IMG/VR virus record: IMGVR_UViG_3300027969_000373
Span: 1-26,726 of that record
Strand: one strand, 5' to 3'
Length of the DNA: 26,726 bases
Origin: a virus
Every line of letters begins with the position of its first letter. The stretch's first letter is position 1. Positions 8,234-14,821 of this stretch are shown here, one piece after another. Position numbers and translations under genes: made by a program. A model generated the notes under the pieces. The model ran no database searches and was not told the DNA's origin. It saw only the letters and a list, made by a program, of their open reading frames with translations.

Positions 8234-9148
8234 TTGGCTAATTCAACTAACGTAAAACAACAACTTGCAGCACATCAAAACGCCGCAAAATCTTTAACTA
8301 TTAATCGTAATGGTAGTAACACTTTTCCTTATACTAATGGTGTTATTAGTGGTGCTCAAGGCACGACTAGTCACAATACAATCACAATGGGGAATGTTCA
8401 ACCATTGACCGCAATGAATATGGCCCAAATAGGAGCCGGTATGATGTTTGATCAATTTTCTAATACTCAACATGTTAAAAAATATGAAGTGTTTGAAACC
8501 ACTGAAGATATTTTAGCATTAAGTGTTACTTGGCATAGATTGCGCCCGTTAATCAGTCATGGTATTAGTAATATAATTAATCCTAGTAATAGGCCAACTA
8601 AACTTACTGATAGTGTTTTGTTTAAGGAACTTATTCAAGAAGATAGAGATAAGGCTGATGTTATACGTGACTATTACAGTAAGAAAATTATGATGTTGAC
8701 CTTAAAGGGACAACCATTAACTAGTTACCGAAAAGATTTAAATACATTTATTCATGGTGATTGTAAAGTAGTTAAAGAAGAAATGATGCCATTAGTGTAT
8801 CGTTTACCTGAATTCTATGAGTATGATGTTGGGCTAGAGGAAATGTTTAGAGAACTAGATACTAGATTTGAAGGATCACAAATTGCGTCATCTACAATAA
8901 AAACACTTAATCCAGTTAAAAAATTTACAGTAAAACGCAAAAGTAGAAGATTTGTAGAGTATTGGTTGAAGGACGAAGAAAATAAACCTTACAAAATTGA
9001 GATTGATTCAAATAATGATTTGATGCACTTGTGGGATTACTTTTATGATAGGGGTAAATTTCACGAGATAACACTTGATACTGTAATTAGATTTAGCAAT
9101 AGGGATAGTATTTCCCATTATAAATTGATTAAGTGGAAGTTAGCATGA
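8234..9148 (+). CDS. Conserved phage protein of unknown function (304 aa)
   Basis: No domain is recognised. The first 70 residues are Asn/Thr/Gly-rich and probably disordered, and the rest is a mixed, folded region with a basic patch near 232-242 (K-K-F-T-V-K-R-K-S-R-R). The start codon is TTG with GGAA 7 nt upstream; an ATG at 8221 is out of frame and gives only six codons. The gene lies in the uvsX-uvsY operon and overlaps the next gene by 4 nt (ATGA). This suggests co-translation with recombination functions, but the role cannot be told from sequence. Virion or DNA-binding roles are both open. Confidence 0.8.
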   Translation: MANSTNVKQQLAAHQNAAKSLTINRNGSNTFPYTNGVISGAQGTTSHNTITMGNVQPLTAMNMAQIGAGMMFDQFSNTQHVKKYEVFETTEDILALSVTWHRLRPLISHGISNIINPSNRPTKLTDSVLFKELIQEDRDKADVIRDYYSKKIMMLTLKGQPLTSYRKDLNTFIHGDCKVVKEEMMPLVYRLPEFYEYDVGLEEMFRELDTRFEGSQIASSTIKTLNPVKKFTVKRKSRRFVEYWLKDEENKPYKIEIDSNNDLMHLWDYFYDRGKFHEITLDTVIRFSNRDSISHYKLIKWKLA

Positions 9149-9708
9149 CTGTAACTATATTTCCTAAATTTATAACCACAGAAGAATGTGAGATTCTAAA
9201 TTTGTGGACAGAACATGCATTGCATAACAATATGTTAGGCAAGGGAATAAATGCATATGGTAAGGCAGGAGCAGATAATAGATACTCATCTAGGGCACAT
9301 CCTGATAGATTTGATAGCTATCCTGATGTAGCATATTCAATCTATGATAGAATTTTAAAATATCTAGATTTACATGGCTTAGAAAAAAGTGTCAATAACG
9401 GTGGGAAAGATAGTATAATTGTTAACTGTACATTGCCCGGTGGTGATGTTTTTAAGCACATAGACTTTATGGAACCAAATGGCAATCATTTATTGCGTTG
9501 CAATATATTAACTCAACCAGCGGATATGGGTGGTGAGTTATTTGTTAATGATAACAAAATAAGCATAGAAGTTGGGGATTTACATTGTTATCTTGTTACT
9601 AAATACCAACATACTGCTACTGAGGTACAGGGAGATTCTAATAGAATACTTTGGATGTTTGGGTATCAAATATCAGAATCTGATCCTAGATTTTCTCGCT
9701 GGTCCTAA
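9145..9708 (+). CDS. 2-oxoglutarate/Fe(II)-dependent oxygenase-like protein
   Basis: The 187-residue protein fits the prolyl-hydroxylase-type 2OG oxygenases. An H-x-D iron-binding pair lies at H105-I-D107, a distal His at H156 (Y-Q-H-T-A-T-E-V), and an Arg 11 residues later (R167, N-R-I-L-W-M-F) suits the 2OG carboxylate. G-G-E-L-F precedes the distal strand, as in the family. Such enzymes hydroxylate proteins, nucleic acids or small molecules; the substrate here is unknown. T4-like phages, notably cyanophages, often carry them. The ATG at 9145 is chosen because it overlaps the preceding stop (ATGA) and has GGAAG 5 nt upstream; a GTG at 9133 would add four residues. A terminator follows. Confidence 0.8.
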   Translation: MTVTIFPKFITTEECEILNLWTEHALHNNMLGKGINAYGKAGADNRYSSRAHPDRFDSYPDVAYSIYDRILKYLDLHGLEKSVNNGGKDSIIVNCTLPGGDVFKHIDFMEPNGNHLLRCNILTQPADMGGELFVNDNKISIEVGDLHCYLVTKYQHTATEVQGDSNRILWMFGYQISESDPRFSRWS

Positions 9709-9728
9709 TCATTGCTCTCATAAGAACA

Positions 9729-9763
9729 AAAGCCCCAAGAATTTGTGTTTTTGGGGCTTTTTT
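9729..9763 (+). terminator. Rho-independent terminator (probably bidirectional)
   Basis: A 10-bp stem AAAGCCCCAA / TTGGGGCTTT (9729-9738 with 9751-9760) ends in a T-run at 9758-9763. Complementary flanks (AGAAC / GTTCT) extend it. It closes the recombination operon and insulates it from the early promoter array. Confidence 0.85.
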
Positions 9764-9789
9764 GTTCTGGCCAGAGCAAAATCCTGAGG

Positions 9790-9818
9790 TTGACATTAAA
9801 TGGTTTTGGGTATATAAT
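9790..9818 (+). promoter_or_regulatory. Early promoter cassette, copy 1
   Basis: TTGACA (9790-9795), 17-nt spacer TTAAATGGTTTTGGGTA, TATAAT (9813-9818). The transcribed leader AGAGTCTTATTCAGTTAGTTAAAGGA is also nearly shared with other copies and contains the Shine-Dalgarno AAAGGA of the gene at 9851. Confidence 0.9.
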
Positions 9819-9850
9819 AGAGTCTTATTCAGTTAGTTAAAGGACTTTTT

Positions 9851-10123
9851 ATGACCCAAGTTTACGACCGTTTGACAGACAAAGAAAAGCGTGAAGTTCG
9901 TATGTACGGCGTGACCGTAGAAGGTATGCGTGAGTCTGTGGAATCTAGCATCACTTTCAAACTGTCCGGTCCTGCTATGATGGTTGCGGGTTTAATGTCT
10001 GACGCCCAAGAAATGGTTAACACCGAGTACGGTGAAGTTGACTATATGCGGGCCGAAGATGCCCGTCAATGTCTGAATCGTGCTAAGTGGATTCTGTTTG
10101 AATATGTAATGAAAAAGGATTGA
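9851..10123 (+). CDS. Early protein of unknown function (90 aa)
   Basis: A mostly helical, mildly acidic protein with several Met residues and the segment M-R-A-E-D-A-R-Q-C-L-N-R-A near 65-77. I do not recognise a family. It is the first gene of the promoter-cassette region, with AAAGGA 7 nt upstream of the ATG. Its codons look more GC-rich than those of the recombination genes. The stop codon TGA lies inside the TTGACA of the next promoter copy (10120-10125), so gene end and promoter are fused. Confidence 0.88.
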   Translation: MTQVYDRLTDKEKREVRMYGVTVEGMRESVESSITFKLSGPAMMVAGLMSDAQEMVNTEYGEVDYMRAEDARQCLNRAKWILFEYVMKKD

Positions 10124-10148
10124 CAATAAATGGTTTTGGGTATATAAT
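10120..10148 (+). promoter_or_regulatory. Early promoter cassette, copy 2
   Basis: TTGACA, 17-nt spacer (one change, ATAAATGG for TTAAATGG) and TATAAT at 10143-10148. The -35 box contains the stop codon of the preceding gene (TGA at 10121-10123). Its downstream leader is the most divergent of copies 1-5. Confidence 0.88.
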
Positions 10149-10178
10149 GTACTCTTAGATTGATTAATGGAGCAGAAA

Positions 10179-10376
10179 ATGACTACTGTAGCAAAAATGA
10201 CAGACGGCCGCATGGTCGAAGTCGTGCGGGTTGCAGAAACAGTTGGCTTCAGCCCTGAGAAGGGTTGGGTCATGGTCTGCATGGACTTTGAGAAAATAAG
10301 CCGGAAGCGGGAACAATTCAAGTGGGTTCCCTCTACTACCCGTTTTGAGTGGGTCAGGGAATTTGCTTTCGGTTGA
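10179..10376 (+). CDS. Early protein of unknown function (65 aa)
   Basis: A small basic protein with beta-type alternation (V-V-R-V-A-E-T-V, then W-V-M-V-C-M-D-F). The C-terminal half has K-R-E-Q-F-K-W-V followed by F-E-W-V. No family is recognised. I chose the ATG at 10179 because GGAG at 10169-10172 is 6 nt upstream, matching the leader geometry of the sister genes; an in-frame ATG at 10167 would add four residues but lies within the Shine-Dalgarno region. The TGA stop is embedded in the next TTGACA. Confidence 0.8.
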   Translation: MTTVAKMTDGRMVEVVRVAETVGFSPEKGWVMVCMDFEKISRKREQFKWVPSTTRFEWVREFAFG

Positions 10377-10401
10377 CATTAAATGGTTTTGGGTATATAA
10401 T
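10373..10401 (+). promoter_or_regulatory. Early promoter cassette, copy 3
   Basis: TTGACA at 10373-10378, the same 17-nt spacer as copy 1, and TATAAT at 10396-10401. The -35 box overlaps the preceding stop codon (10374-10376). Confidence 0.9.
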
Positions 10402-10433
10402 AGAGTCTTAATCAGTTAGTTAAAGGAACAAAT

Positions 10434-10808
10434 ATGTCTGAATTCACTACTTGGGAACAAATGTCTGACTTGGAGCAGGCCCAATGTCAATATTGGGATA
10501 TGTACAAGGACGCTTACGGTGTTCGTCCTCGCGGTGTTGACACCTCTATGTGGACCCTTGCGGACTTTGACGCTGAGTTCCAGTTGCTCGGTGAAATCAT
10601 CAAGCAAGAGGACATTGCCCGCAAAGCGGCCGAAACTGAGGCTATTGAGAAGTTTGAGAAGCATGTCTCCGATACAATTTGCATGGGTGCCCGTAATCGT
10701 GAGACAGCATTGCGCTGGATTATGGATGCTAGCAACGCCAACGGTGATTGGGAATATTTGTGTTATGATTTGGGCTTGCCCTATCATTATTTTCGTAAGG
10801 TTGCGTAA
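10434..10808 (+). CDS. Early protein of unknown function (124 aa)
   Basis: An acidic protein of two parts. Residues 1-45 are aromatic-rich (three Trp; W-E-Q-M-S-D and Q-Y-W-D-M-Y-K-D-A-Y-G-V). A long helical section of about 50-100 ends in R-N-R-E-T-A-L-R-W-I-M-D. The closing segment W-E-Y-L-C-Y-D-L-G-L-P-Y-H-Y-F-R is compact and aromatic. The sequence looks like small unnamed proteins of proteobacterial phages, without a function. The Shine-Dalgarno AAAGGAA precedes the ATG. The following gene has no promoter of its own and is probably read from the same transcript. Confidence 0.88.
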   Translation: MSEFTTWEQMSDLEQAQCQYWDMYKDAYGVRPRGVDTSMWTLADFDAEFQLLGEIIKQEDIARKAAETEAIEKFEKHVSDTICMGARNRETALRWIMDASNANGDWEYLCYDLGLPYHYFRKVA

Positions 10809-10818
10809 GGAGAAAAAA

Positions 10819-11085
10819 ATGTATAAAGAAAGAAAAATAGTAGAAAAAATAGCAAAATATGAAATAGTGTATTACCGTAGTAAGCACGGCAAGCGGGTTA
10901 TAGGTAAGGTACACAAAGTAAATCGGGTAAACTCTAAGGTAGAGGCTCTTGCAATTGGTGACCAAGTGGTTTCTCGTTCAAATACACTGGATACAGTGGA
11001 TGTGTATAAGGGATATTTGCGCCGGGCTACTCCCAAAATGATTGAATTAGTATTTGAAGTACACTTAAATCCTAATATGTACTGA
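10819..11085 (+). CDS. Basic early protein of unknown function (88 aa)
   Basis: A Lys/Arg-rich protein with predicted beta strands: Y-E-I-V-Y-Y-R-S, then R-V-I-G-K-V-H-K-V, then a closing I-E-L-V-F-E-V-H. It could be a small nucleic-acid or protein-binding beta domain, but no family is recognised. The ATG at 10819 has AAGGAG 6 nt upstream, so the much longer open frame upstream (from 10519) is only a shadow of the neighbouring gene. Its stop lies 2 nt before the next TTGACA, in the sequence TGAGGTTGACA that also precedes promoter copy 1. Confidence 0.85.
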   Translation: MYKERKIVEKIAKYEIVYYRSKHGKRVIGKVHKVNRVNSKVEALAIGDQVVSRSNTLDTVDVYKGYLRRATPKMIELVFEVHLNPNMY

Positions 11086-11087
11086 GG

Positions 11088-11116
11088 TTGACATTAAATG
11101 GCTTTGGGTATATAAT
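11088..11116 (+). promoter_or_regulatory. Early promoter cassette, copy 4
   Basis: TTGACA at 11088-11093, 17-nt spacer with one change (GGCTTT for GGTTTT), TATAAT at 11111-11116. The downstream leader keeps CTTAGACAGTTAATTAAAGGA. Confidence 0.9.
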
Positions 11117-11149
11117 ACAATCTTAGACAGTTAATTAAAGGACTAGAAA

Positions 11150-11416
11150 ATGGCTAAAAAAATCTCTATCAAAGTTTTTTCAGACCCGGGTCATGCTTGG
11201 GCCCGCTTCCCTAAAGCAAAGTTGGTCCAACTTGGTATTGCGGATAAGATTAGTACTTACAGTTACCAGAATGGTACCAATGCTTTTCTGGAAGAAGATT
11301 GTGATTTGTCAGTGCTAGTAGTCGCTTTGCGTGACCGTGGGTATGAGATTAAATTCAACGAAAGCCACGCTAATAAGCAAAGCAAAATCCGCAATTACTC
11401 TACATACAGGGCTTGA
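11150..11416 (+). CDS. Early protein of unknown function (88 aa)
   Basis: The protein begins M-A-K-K-I-S-I-K-V-F-S-D-P-G-H-A-W-A and ends in a basic tail (N-K-Q-S-K-I-R-N-Y near 76-84). Between them lies I-S-T-Y-S-Y followed by an acidic turn (L-E-E-D-C-D) and a helix. The alternation suggests a small alpha/beta domain. I know similar unnamed proteins in phages, but no function. It has its own promoter copy and the Shine-Dalgarno AAAGGA. The stop TGA lies inside the next TTGACA. Confidence 0.88.
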   Translation: MAKKISIKVFSDPGHAWARFPKAKLVQLGIADKISTYSYQNGTNAFLEEDCDLSVLVVALRDRGYEIKFNESHANKQSKIRNYSTYRA

Positions 11417-11441
11417 CATTAAATGGTTTTGGGTATATAAT
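11413..11441 (+). promoter_or_regulatory. Early promoter cassette, copy 5
   Basis: TTGACA at 11413-11418, spacer identical to copy 1, TATAAT at 11436-11441. The preceding gene's stop codon is at 11414-11416, inside the -35 box. Confidence 0.9.
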
Positions 11442-11475
11442 ACATACTTAGACAGTTAATTAAAGGACTTAGAAA

Positions 11476-11670
11476 ATGACAAATTTCGCAATGTTTACTG
11501 ACGCTGGTAATGATGCAGTTGGTTCCATCGTAAAGTTGGCAATCAATCAAAACTTGAGTTGGACTGTTGTTCGAGGATTGCTCAAGGCCTTGACTCAGGA
11601 CGAGCGTTTTGAGGAAGCAAACGACACCGCAGTGCGGGAAGCAGTCTACAAGGCTTGTGATTTTAGTTGA
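11476..11670 (+). CDS. Early protein of unknown function (64 aa)
   Basis: A small, probably all-helical protein with an acidic second half (T-Q-D-E-R-F-E-E-A-N-D near 41-51). Residues 10-40 contain an amphipathic pair of helices around L-S-W-T-V-V-R-G-L-L-K-A-L. No family is recognised. The ATG follows AAAGGACTTAGAAA, the same leader as the gene at 11150. Its stop TGA is again inside the -35 box of the next promoter copy. Small size, strong promoter and early position would suit a host-takeover factor, but nothing in the sequence proves it. Confidence 0.85.
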   Translation: MTNFAMFTDAGNDAVGSIVKLAINQNLSWTVVRGLLKALTQDERFEEANDTAVREAVYKACDFS

Positions 11671-11695
11671 CATTAAATGGTTTTGGGTATATAAT
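11667..11695 (+). promoter_or_regulatory. Early promoter cassette, copy 6
   Basis: TTGACA at 11667-11672, spacer identical to copy 1, TATAAT at 11690-11695. It overlaps the preceding stop (11668-11670). The leader diverges after ATTCAGT. Confidence 0.9.
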
Positions 11696-11728
11696 AGAGT
11701 CTTATTCAGTCAACAACAGGAGTTTTAT

Positions 11729-11947
11729 ATGGGCTACAAAGTTATCGCAGACAAACATCAGATGGATGAAATGCGTACCAAATACGGCCCACGTAAAGGT
11801 CTAGAAGGTCCTTTCAATTTCTCCGGACGTGTCCTCTATTACGACAACAAGGAAGGTCAATACTATGACCCTAAGACGGATTTCTATGTTGAGCAGGATG
11901 AAATGGATATGATCCATCAGCGTATTGTTAACATTTTGAAGGCATAA
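11729..11947 (+). CDS. Early protein of unknown function (72 aa)
   Basis: The protein starts M-G-Y-K-V-I-A-D-K-H and has a Tyr-rich acidic middle (V-L-Y-Y-D-N-K-E-G-Q-Y-Y-D-P near 41-54) before a short C-terminal helix. No family is recognised. The ATG at 11729 is chosen over an in-frame start at 11609 because AGGAG (11718-11722) lies 6 nt upstream and the promoter lies between the two. The next gene begins 3 nt after the stop and shares this transcript. Confidence 0.85.
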   Translation: MGYKVIADKHQMDEMRTKYGPRKGLEGPFNFSGRVLYYDNKEGQYYDPKTDFYVEQDEMDMIHQRIVNILKA

Positions 11948-11949
11948 TT

Positions 11950-12126
11950 ATGTTTTGGACTATAGTTTTAATCGGTGCAGGATTGTCATCTACTAGCATC
12001 ATGTATGTGGGTCAGTTTGAGCAACAGGAAATCTGTGCTAAAGCGGCACAGGAATTTAAGGCTCAGGGTATGAAAGCCGCTTGCGTACAAGCAAAAGCGG
12101 CAGATGTGACCGCGGTCAAAAAATAA
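11950..12126 (+). CDS. Small membrane or exported protein (58 aa)
   Basis: A short gene with a hydrophobic N-terminal segment at about residues 2-21 (M-F-W-T-I-V-L-I-G-A-G-L, continuing to M-Y-V-G). It is followed by a polar helix with two Cys (residues 34 and 51) and a Lys-ending tail. This fits a membrane anchor or uncleaved signal with a small periplasmic or cytoplasmic domain; the two Cys could form a disulfide. GAAGG at 11938-11942 lies 7 nt before the ATG. It is co-transcribed with the gene before it. Early phage membrane peptides often act in lysis control or superinfection exclusion, but nothing here distinguishes these. Confidence 0.75.
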   Translation: MFWTIVLIGAGLSSTSIMYVGQFEQQEICAKAAQEFKAQGMKAACVQAKAADVTAVKK

Positions 12127-12127
12127 T

Positions 12128-12156
12128 TTGACATTAAATGGGTTTTAGTGTATCAT
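12128..12156 (+). promoter_or_regulatory. Early promoter cassette, copy 7 (diverged)
   Basis: TTGACA at 12128-12133 and TATCAT at 12151-12156 with 17-nt spacing. The spacer TTAAATGGGTTTTAGTG is a degenerate form of the other copies, and the leader still reads CTTAATCACTTAATAAAGGG. It drives the AAA+ ATPase gene and is probably weaker because of the TATCAT -10. Confidence 0.75.
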
Positions 12157-12189
12157 AACGGCTTAATCACTTAATAAAGGGTTTTATCT

Positions 12190-13224
12190 ATGTCAACAAT
12201 TCGCATTCTTTCCGGCTCTTATCGTAATCAACCTGTAATTGATGAAGTGTTTACGCTAGTCAAGGGATTTCAAACAGGTAAAAAAGGTAACTATGTTACT
12301 GTAAAAAATGAGGGACAATTCGCTATTGCTATTGATGAAGTCAAAGTAAAAGTGGATTCGATTGAGGATATTCAATTCATGAACGGAGAAGAAGTGTTAG
12401 GTAATGTAATAGAGTTTAAAGCAAAACAGGAAGTGTCCTCAGAAACTGAAACTGAGGCGATGGACCGTATTGCACTACGTTTCGGCATTCTTGATGAAAT
12501 GGCAAGTGCTTGTATCAGCGGTGACATTCGTGCAATGATTGTGTCAGGTCCTCCGGGAGTTGGTAAGTCGCACGGTGTTGAAACACAAATGGAAAAAGCC
12601 AGCATGTTTGACAAAATTGCTGACAAGAAAATTCGTTTCAATGTTGTTAAAGGTGCAATGACTGCACTTGGGTTGTATGCTCAACTGTACAAATATTCTG
12701 ACAGAAAAAATGTACTAATTTTTGATGACTGTGATAGCGTGTTCGGTGATGAATTGGCATTGAACATTCTTAAAGCAGCATTGGATTCAGGTAAGACTCG
12801 CAAGATTTGCTGGAATAGCGATTCACGTTTATTGCGTGAAGAAGGTATCCCGAATCAATTCAATTTCAACGGTAGTGCAATTTTCATTACTAACTTGAAA
12901 TTTGAAAATGTGAAAAGCAAGAAGTTGCAGGATCACTTAGAGGCATTGCAAAGTCGTTGTCACTTTCTGGACCTGACTATTAACAGTGAGCGTGACAAAA
13001 TGTTGCGTATCAAACAGGTCCATCGTGATGCTGACGGCGGTGTGTTCAAGGATTATGATTTTGAAGAAATTCAATCAAATGAAATTCTTGAATTCATGTG
13101 GGAAAATCACGGTAAGCTACGTGAATTGAGTTTGCGTATGTGCTTAAAGATTGCTGATCTAGTTAAGATCAGCCCGACAAACTGGAAAAATCTTGCACGT
13201 ACCACTTGCATGAAGAATGCTTAA
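12190..13224 (+). CDS. AAA+ ATPase, phage early or replication region
   Basis: Residues 1-85 form a separate N-terminal domain with beta-type alternation. The AAA+ module follows: Walker A at 120-127 (G-P-P-G-V-G-K-S), Walker B at 175-181 (V-L-I-F-D-D-C), a sensor-1 Asn in F-I-T-N (N235) and a likely arginine finger at R256 (L-Q-S-R-C). The C-terminal lid contains L-R-E-L-S-L-R-M. It is not the gp44 clamp-loader ATPase, whose motifs differ. The substrate is unknown; DNA remodelling or loading roles are plausible from position. Expression comes from the seventh, diverged early promoter copy. AAAGGG precedes the ATG and a strong terminator follows. Confidence 0.88.
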   Translation: MSTIRILSGSYRNQPVIDEVFTLVKGFQTGKKGNYVTVKNEGQFAIAIDEVKVKVDSIEDIQFMNGEEVLGNVIEFKAKQEVSSETETEAMDRIALRFGILDEMASACISGDIRAMIVSGPPGVGKSHGVETQMEKASMFDKIADKKIRFNVVKGAMTALGLYAQLYKYSDRKNVLIFDDCDSVFGDELALNILKAALDSGKTRKICWNSDSRLLREEGIPNQFNFNGSAIFITNLKFENVKSKKLQDHLEALQSRCHFLDLTINSERDKMLRIKQVHRDADGGVFKDYDFEEIQSNEILEFMWENHGKLRELSLRMCLKIADLVKISPTNWKNLARTTCMKNA

Positions 13225-13244
13225 TTAATACTTACTCACTTTCA

Positions 13245-13271
13245 GGGGAACTTTATGTTCCCCTTTTTTTG
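13245..13271 (+). terminator. Rho-independent terminator after the AAA+ gene
   Basis: GGGGAAC (13245-13251) pairs with GTTCCCC (13257-13263) around a TTTAT loop, followed by C and seven T (13265-13271). It ends the early promoter-cassette block. Confidence 0.9.
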
Positions 13272-13281
13272 CCTTTATGTT

Positions 13282-13311
13282 TGCAATTACTAATTATTTT
13301 ATGTTATACTA
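13282..13311 (+). promoter_or_regulatory. Extended -10 promoter of the UvsW gene
   Basis: TTGCAA at 13282-13287, 18-nt spacer, and TGTTATACT with the -10 hexamer at 13306-13311. Transcription would start about 4 nt before the ATG at 13322, leaving no room for a Shine-Dalgarno sequence. Confidence 0.65.
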
Positions 13312-13321
13312 AGTACTAATT

Positions 13322-14809
13322 ATGAAACAATGTAAAATAATCGTCAGGGATGAAGTCAATGTAAAGATTGAAGGGTTAGAATTAACCGAACGAAAATCTC
13401 TAGTAAAGATGTTTGAGTACGAAGTGCCCGGTGCAAGGTATCTTCCTGCGGTCCGTCTCGGTAGATGGAATGGCAAGGTTAGTTTCTTTAGTCTCGGTGG
13501 CTCAAGTTACGTTAACTTACTACCCGAAATACTCCCTTATATAGATGAAAAAGGTTATGATATTGAACTAGAGGACCTTCGTACATACAGTACAACATTC
13601 AATTTTACTGAAGTGTCCGAGGCTACGTTCAAACACAAGAATTGGCCTGAAGGTCACCCAATTGCAGGACAACCTGTAGTATTGCGTGACTATCAGATAT
13701 CAATCATTAATGAGTTTCTAAAGAACCCGCAATCATTACAGGAGATTGCTACAGGTGCTGGCAAGACATTAATCACCGCAGCATTAAGTTGGTCTATTGA
13801 AAGTTACGGACGCAGTATTGTTATTGTCCCGAACAAAAGTCTTGTAACACAAACAGAAGCAGATTACATTAATCTAGGATTAGATGTTGGGGTATATTTT
13901 GGTGATAGAAAAGAATACAACAAGACACATACCATCTGTACTTGGCAAAGTCTGAATAACATGCTTAAGAAAACAAAAGCAGGTGAAGCAGATGTTGAGA
14001 TCGGTGATTTCTTAGAAGGTGTAGTTTGCGTCATGGTAGACGAGGTTCACATGGCTAAAGCAGACGCACTAAAAGAATTATTAACTGGTGTAATGAGTAA
14101 CATTCCAATTCGTTGGGGATTGACTGGTACTATACCTAAAGAGAAATTTGCAAGTCAAGCTATCTTTATTAGTCTCGGTAATGTCATTAACAAACTATCT
14201 GCTAGTGAATTACAAGATAGAGGGGTATTAGCACAATGTCATGTAAACATTGTACAACTACAAGACGGAGTTGAATTCTCTAATTACCAATCTGAACTAA
14301 AACATTTACTTGAAGATGATAAACGATTAAATAAAATTACTCAATTGGTTGATACAATTAAGAACAGTGGTAATACATTGATACTTGTTGATAGAGTGGC
14401 AGCAGGTAAAGAATTACATAATAAATTAGCCGAACTACTACGTAATTTTAAAACAGAATATGATGTTGTATTTGTATCAGGTAATACTGGTATGGATGAA
14501 CGCAAAGAACAGTACGATGAAGTTGCAACAGCAACTAACAAAATCATCATAGCAACATATGGCATAGCTGCCGTCGGTATTAATATTCCCCGAATCTTTA
14601 ACCTTGTTCTTATTGAACCGGGTAAGAGTTTTGTTCGGGTAATACAAAGTATCGGGCGTGGTATTCGTAAAGCCGAAGATAAGAACTTTGTGCAGATTTG
14701 GGATATCACCAGTAATTGTAAGTTTGCAAAACGGCATCTTACACAAAGAAAAGCATTTTATAAAGAGGCTAATTATCCATTTGATGTTGAAAAACTTGCA
14801 TATAAATGA
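13322..14809 (+). CDS. uvsW: UvsW-type superfamily 2 helicase
   Basis: UvsW unwinds R-loops and branched DNA and drives fork regression and branch migration, shifting replication from origin to recombination mode. After a 110-residue N-terminal domain come the SF2 motifs: L-R-D-Y-Q at 121-125, Walker A A-T-G-A-G-K-T at 143-149, D-E-V-H at 240-243, motif III G-L-T-G-T at 266-270, and motif VI Q-S-I-G-R-G-I-R in the second RecA-like domain. The length of 495 residues agrees with T4 UvsW (about 500-590 depending on the start). The T4 gene is late-expressed, whereas here a sigma70-like promoter abuts the ATG, suggesting earlier, leaderless expression. Confidence 0.92.
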   Translation: MKQCKIIVRDEVNVKIEGLELTERKSLVKMFEYEVPGARYLPAVRLGRWNGKVSFFSLGGSSYVNLLPEILPYIDEKGYDIELEDLRTYSTTFNFTEVSEATFKHKNWPEGHPIAGQPVVLRDYQISIINEFLKNPQSLQEIATGAGKTLITAALSWSIESYGRSIVIVPNKSLVTQTEADYINLGLDVGVYFGDRKEYNKTHTICTWQSLNNMLKKTKAGEADVEIGDFLEGVVCVMVDEVHMAKADALKELLTGVMSNIPIRWGLTGTIPKEKFASQAIFISLGNVINKLSASELQDRGVLAQCHVNIVQLQDGVEFSNYQSELKHLLEDDKRLNKITQLVDTIKNSGNTLILVDRVAAGKELHNKLAELLRNFKTEYDVVFVSGNTGMDERKEQYDEVATATNKIIIATYGIAAVGINIPRIFNLVLIEPGKSFVRVIQSIGRGIRKAEDKNFVQIWDITSNCKFAKRHLTQRKAFYKEANYPFDVEKLAYK

Positions 14810-14815
14810 TATAAT
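14787..14815 (+). promoter_or_regulatory. Extended -10 promoter inside the end of uvsW
   Basis: TTGAAA at 14787-14792, 17-nt spacer and TGATATAAT with the -10 at 14810-14815. The predicted start falls at about 14822, the A of the next ATG, which gives a leaderless mRNA. Confidence 0.7.
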
Positions 14816-14821
14816 AACACT

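Noticed and set aside
10519-10818. Long N-terminal extension of the gene at 10819
   Set aside because: It is the other-frame shadow of the 124-aa gene. AAGGAG directly before the ATG at 10819 marks the true start.
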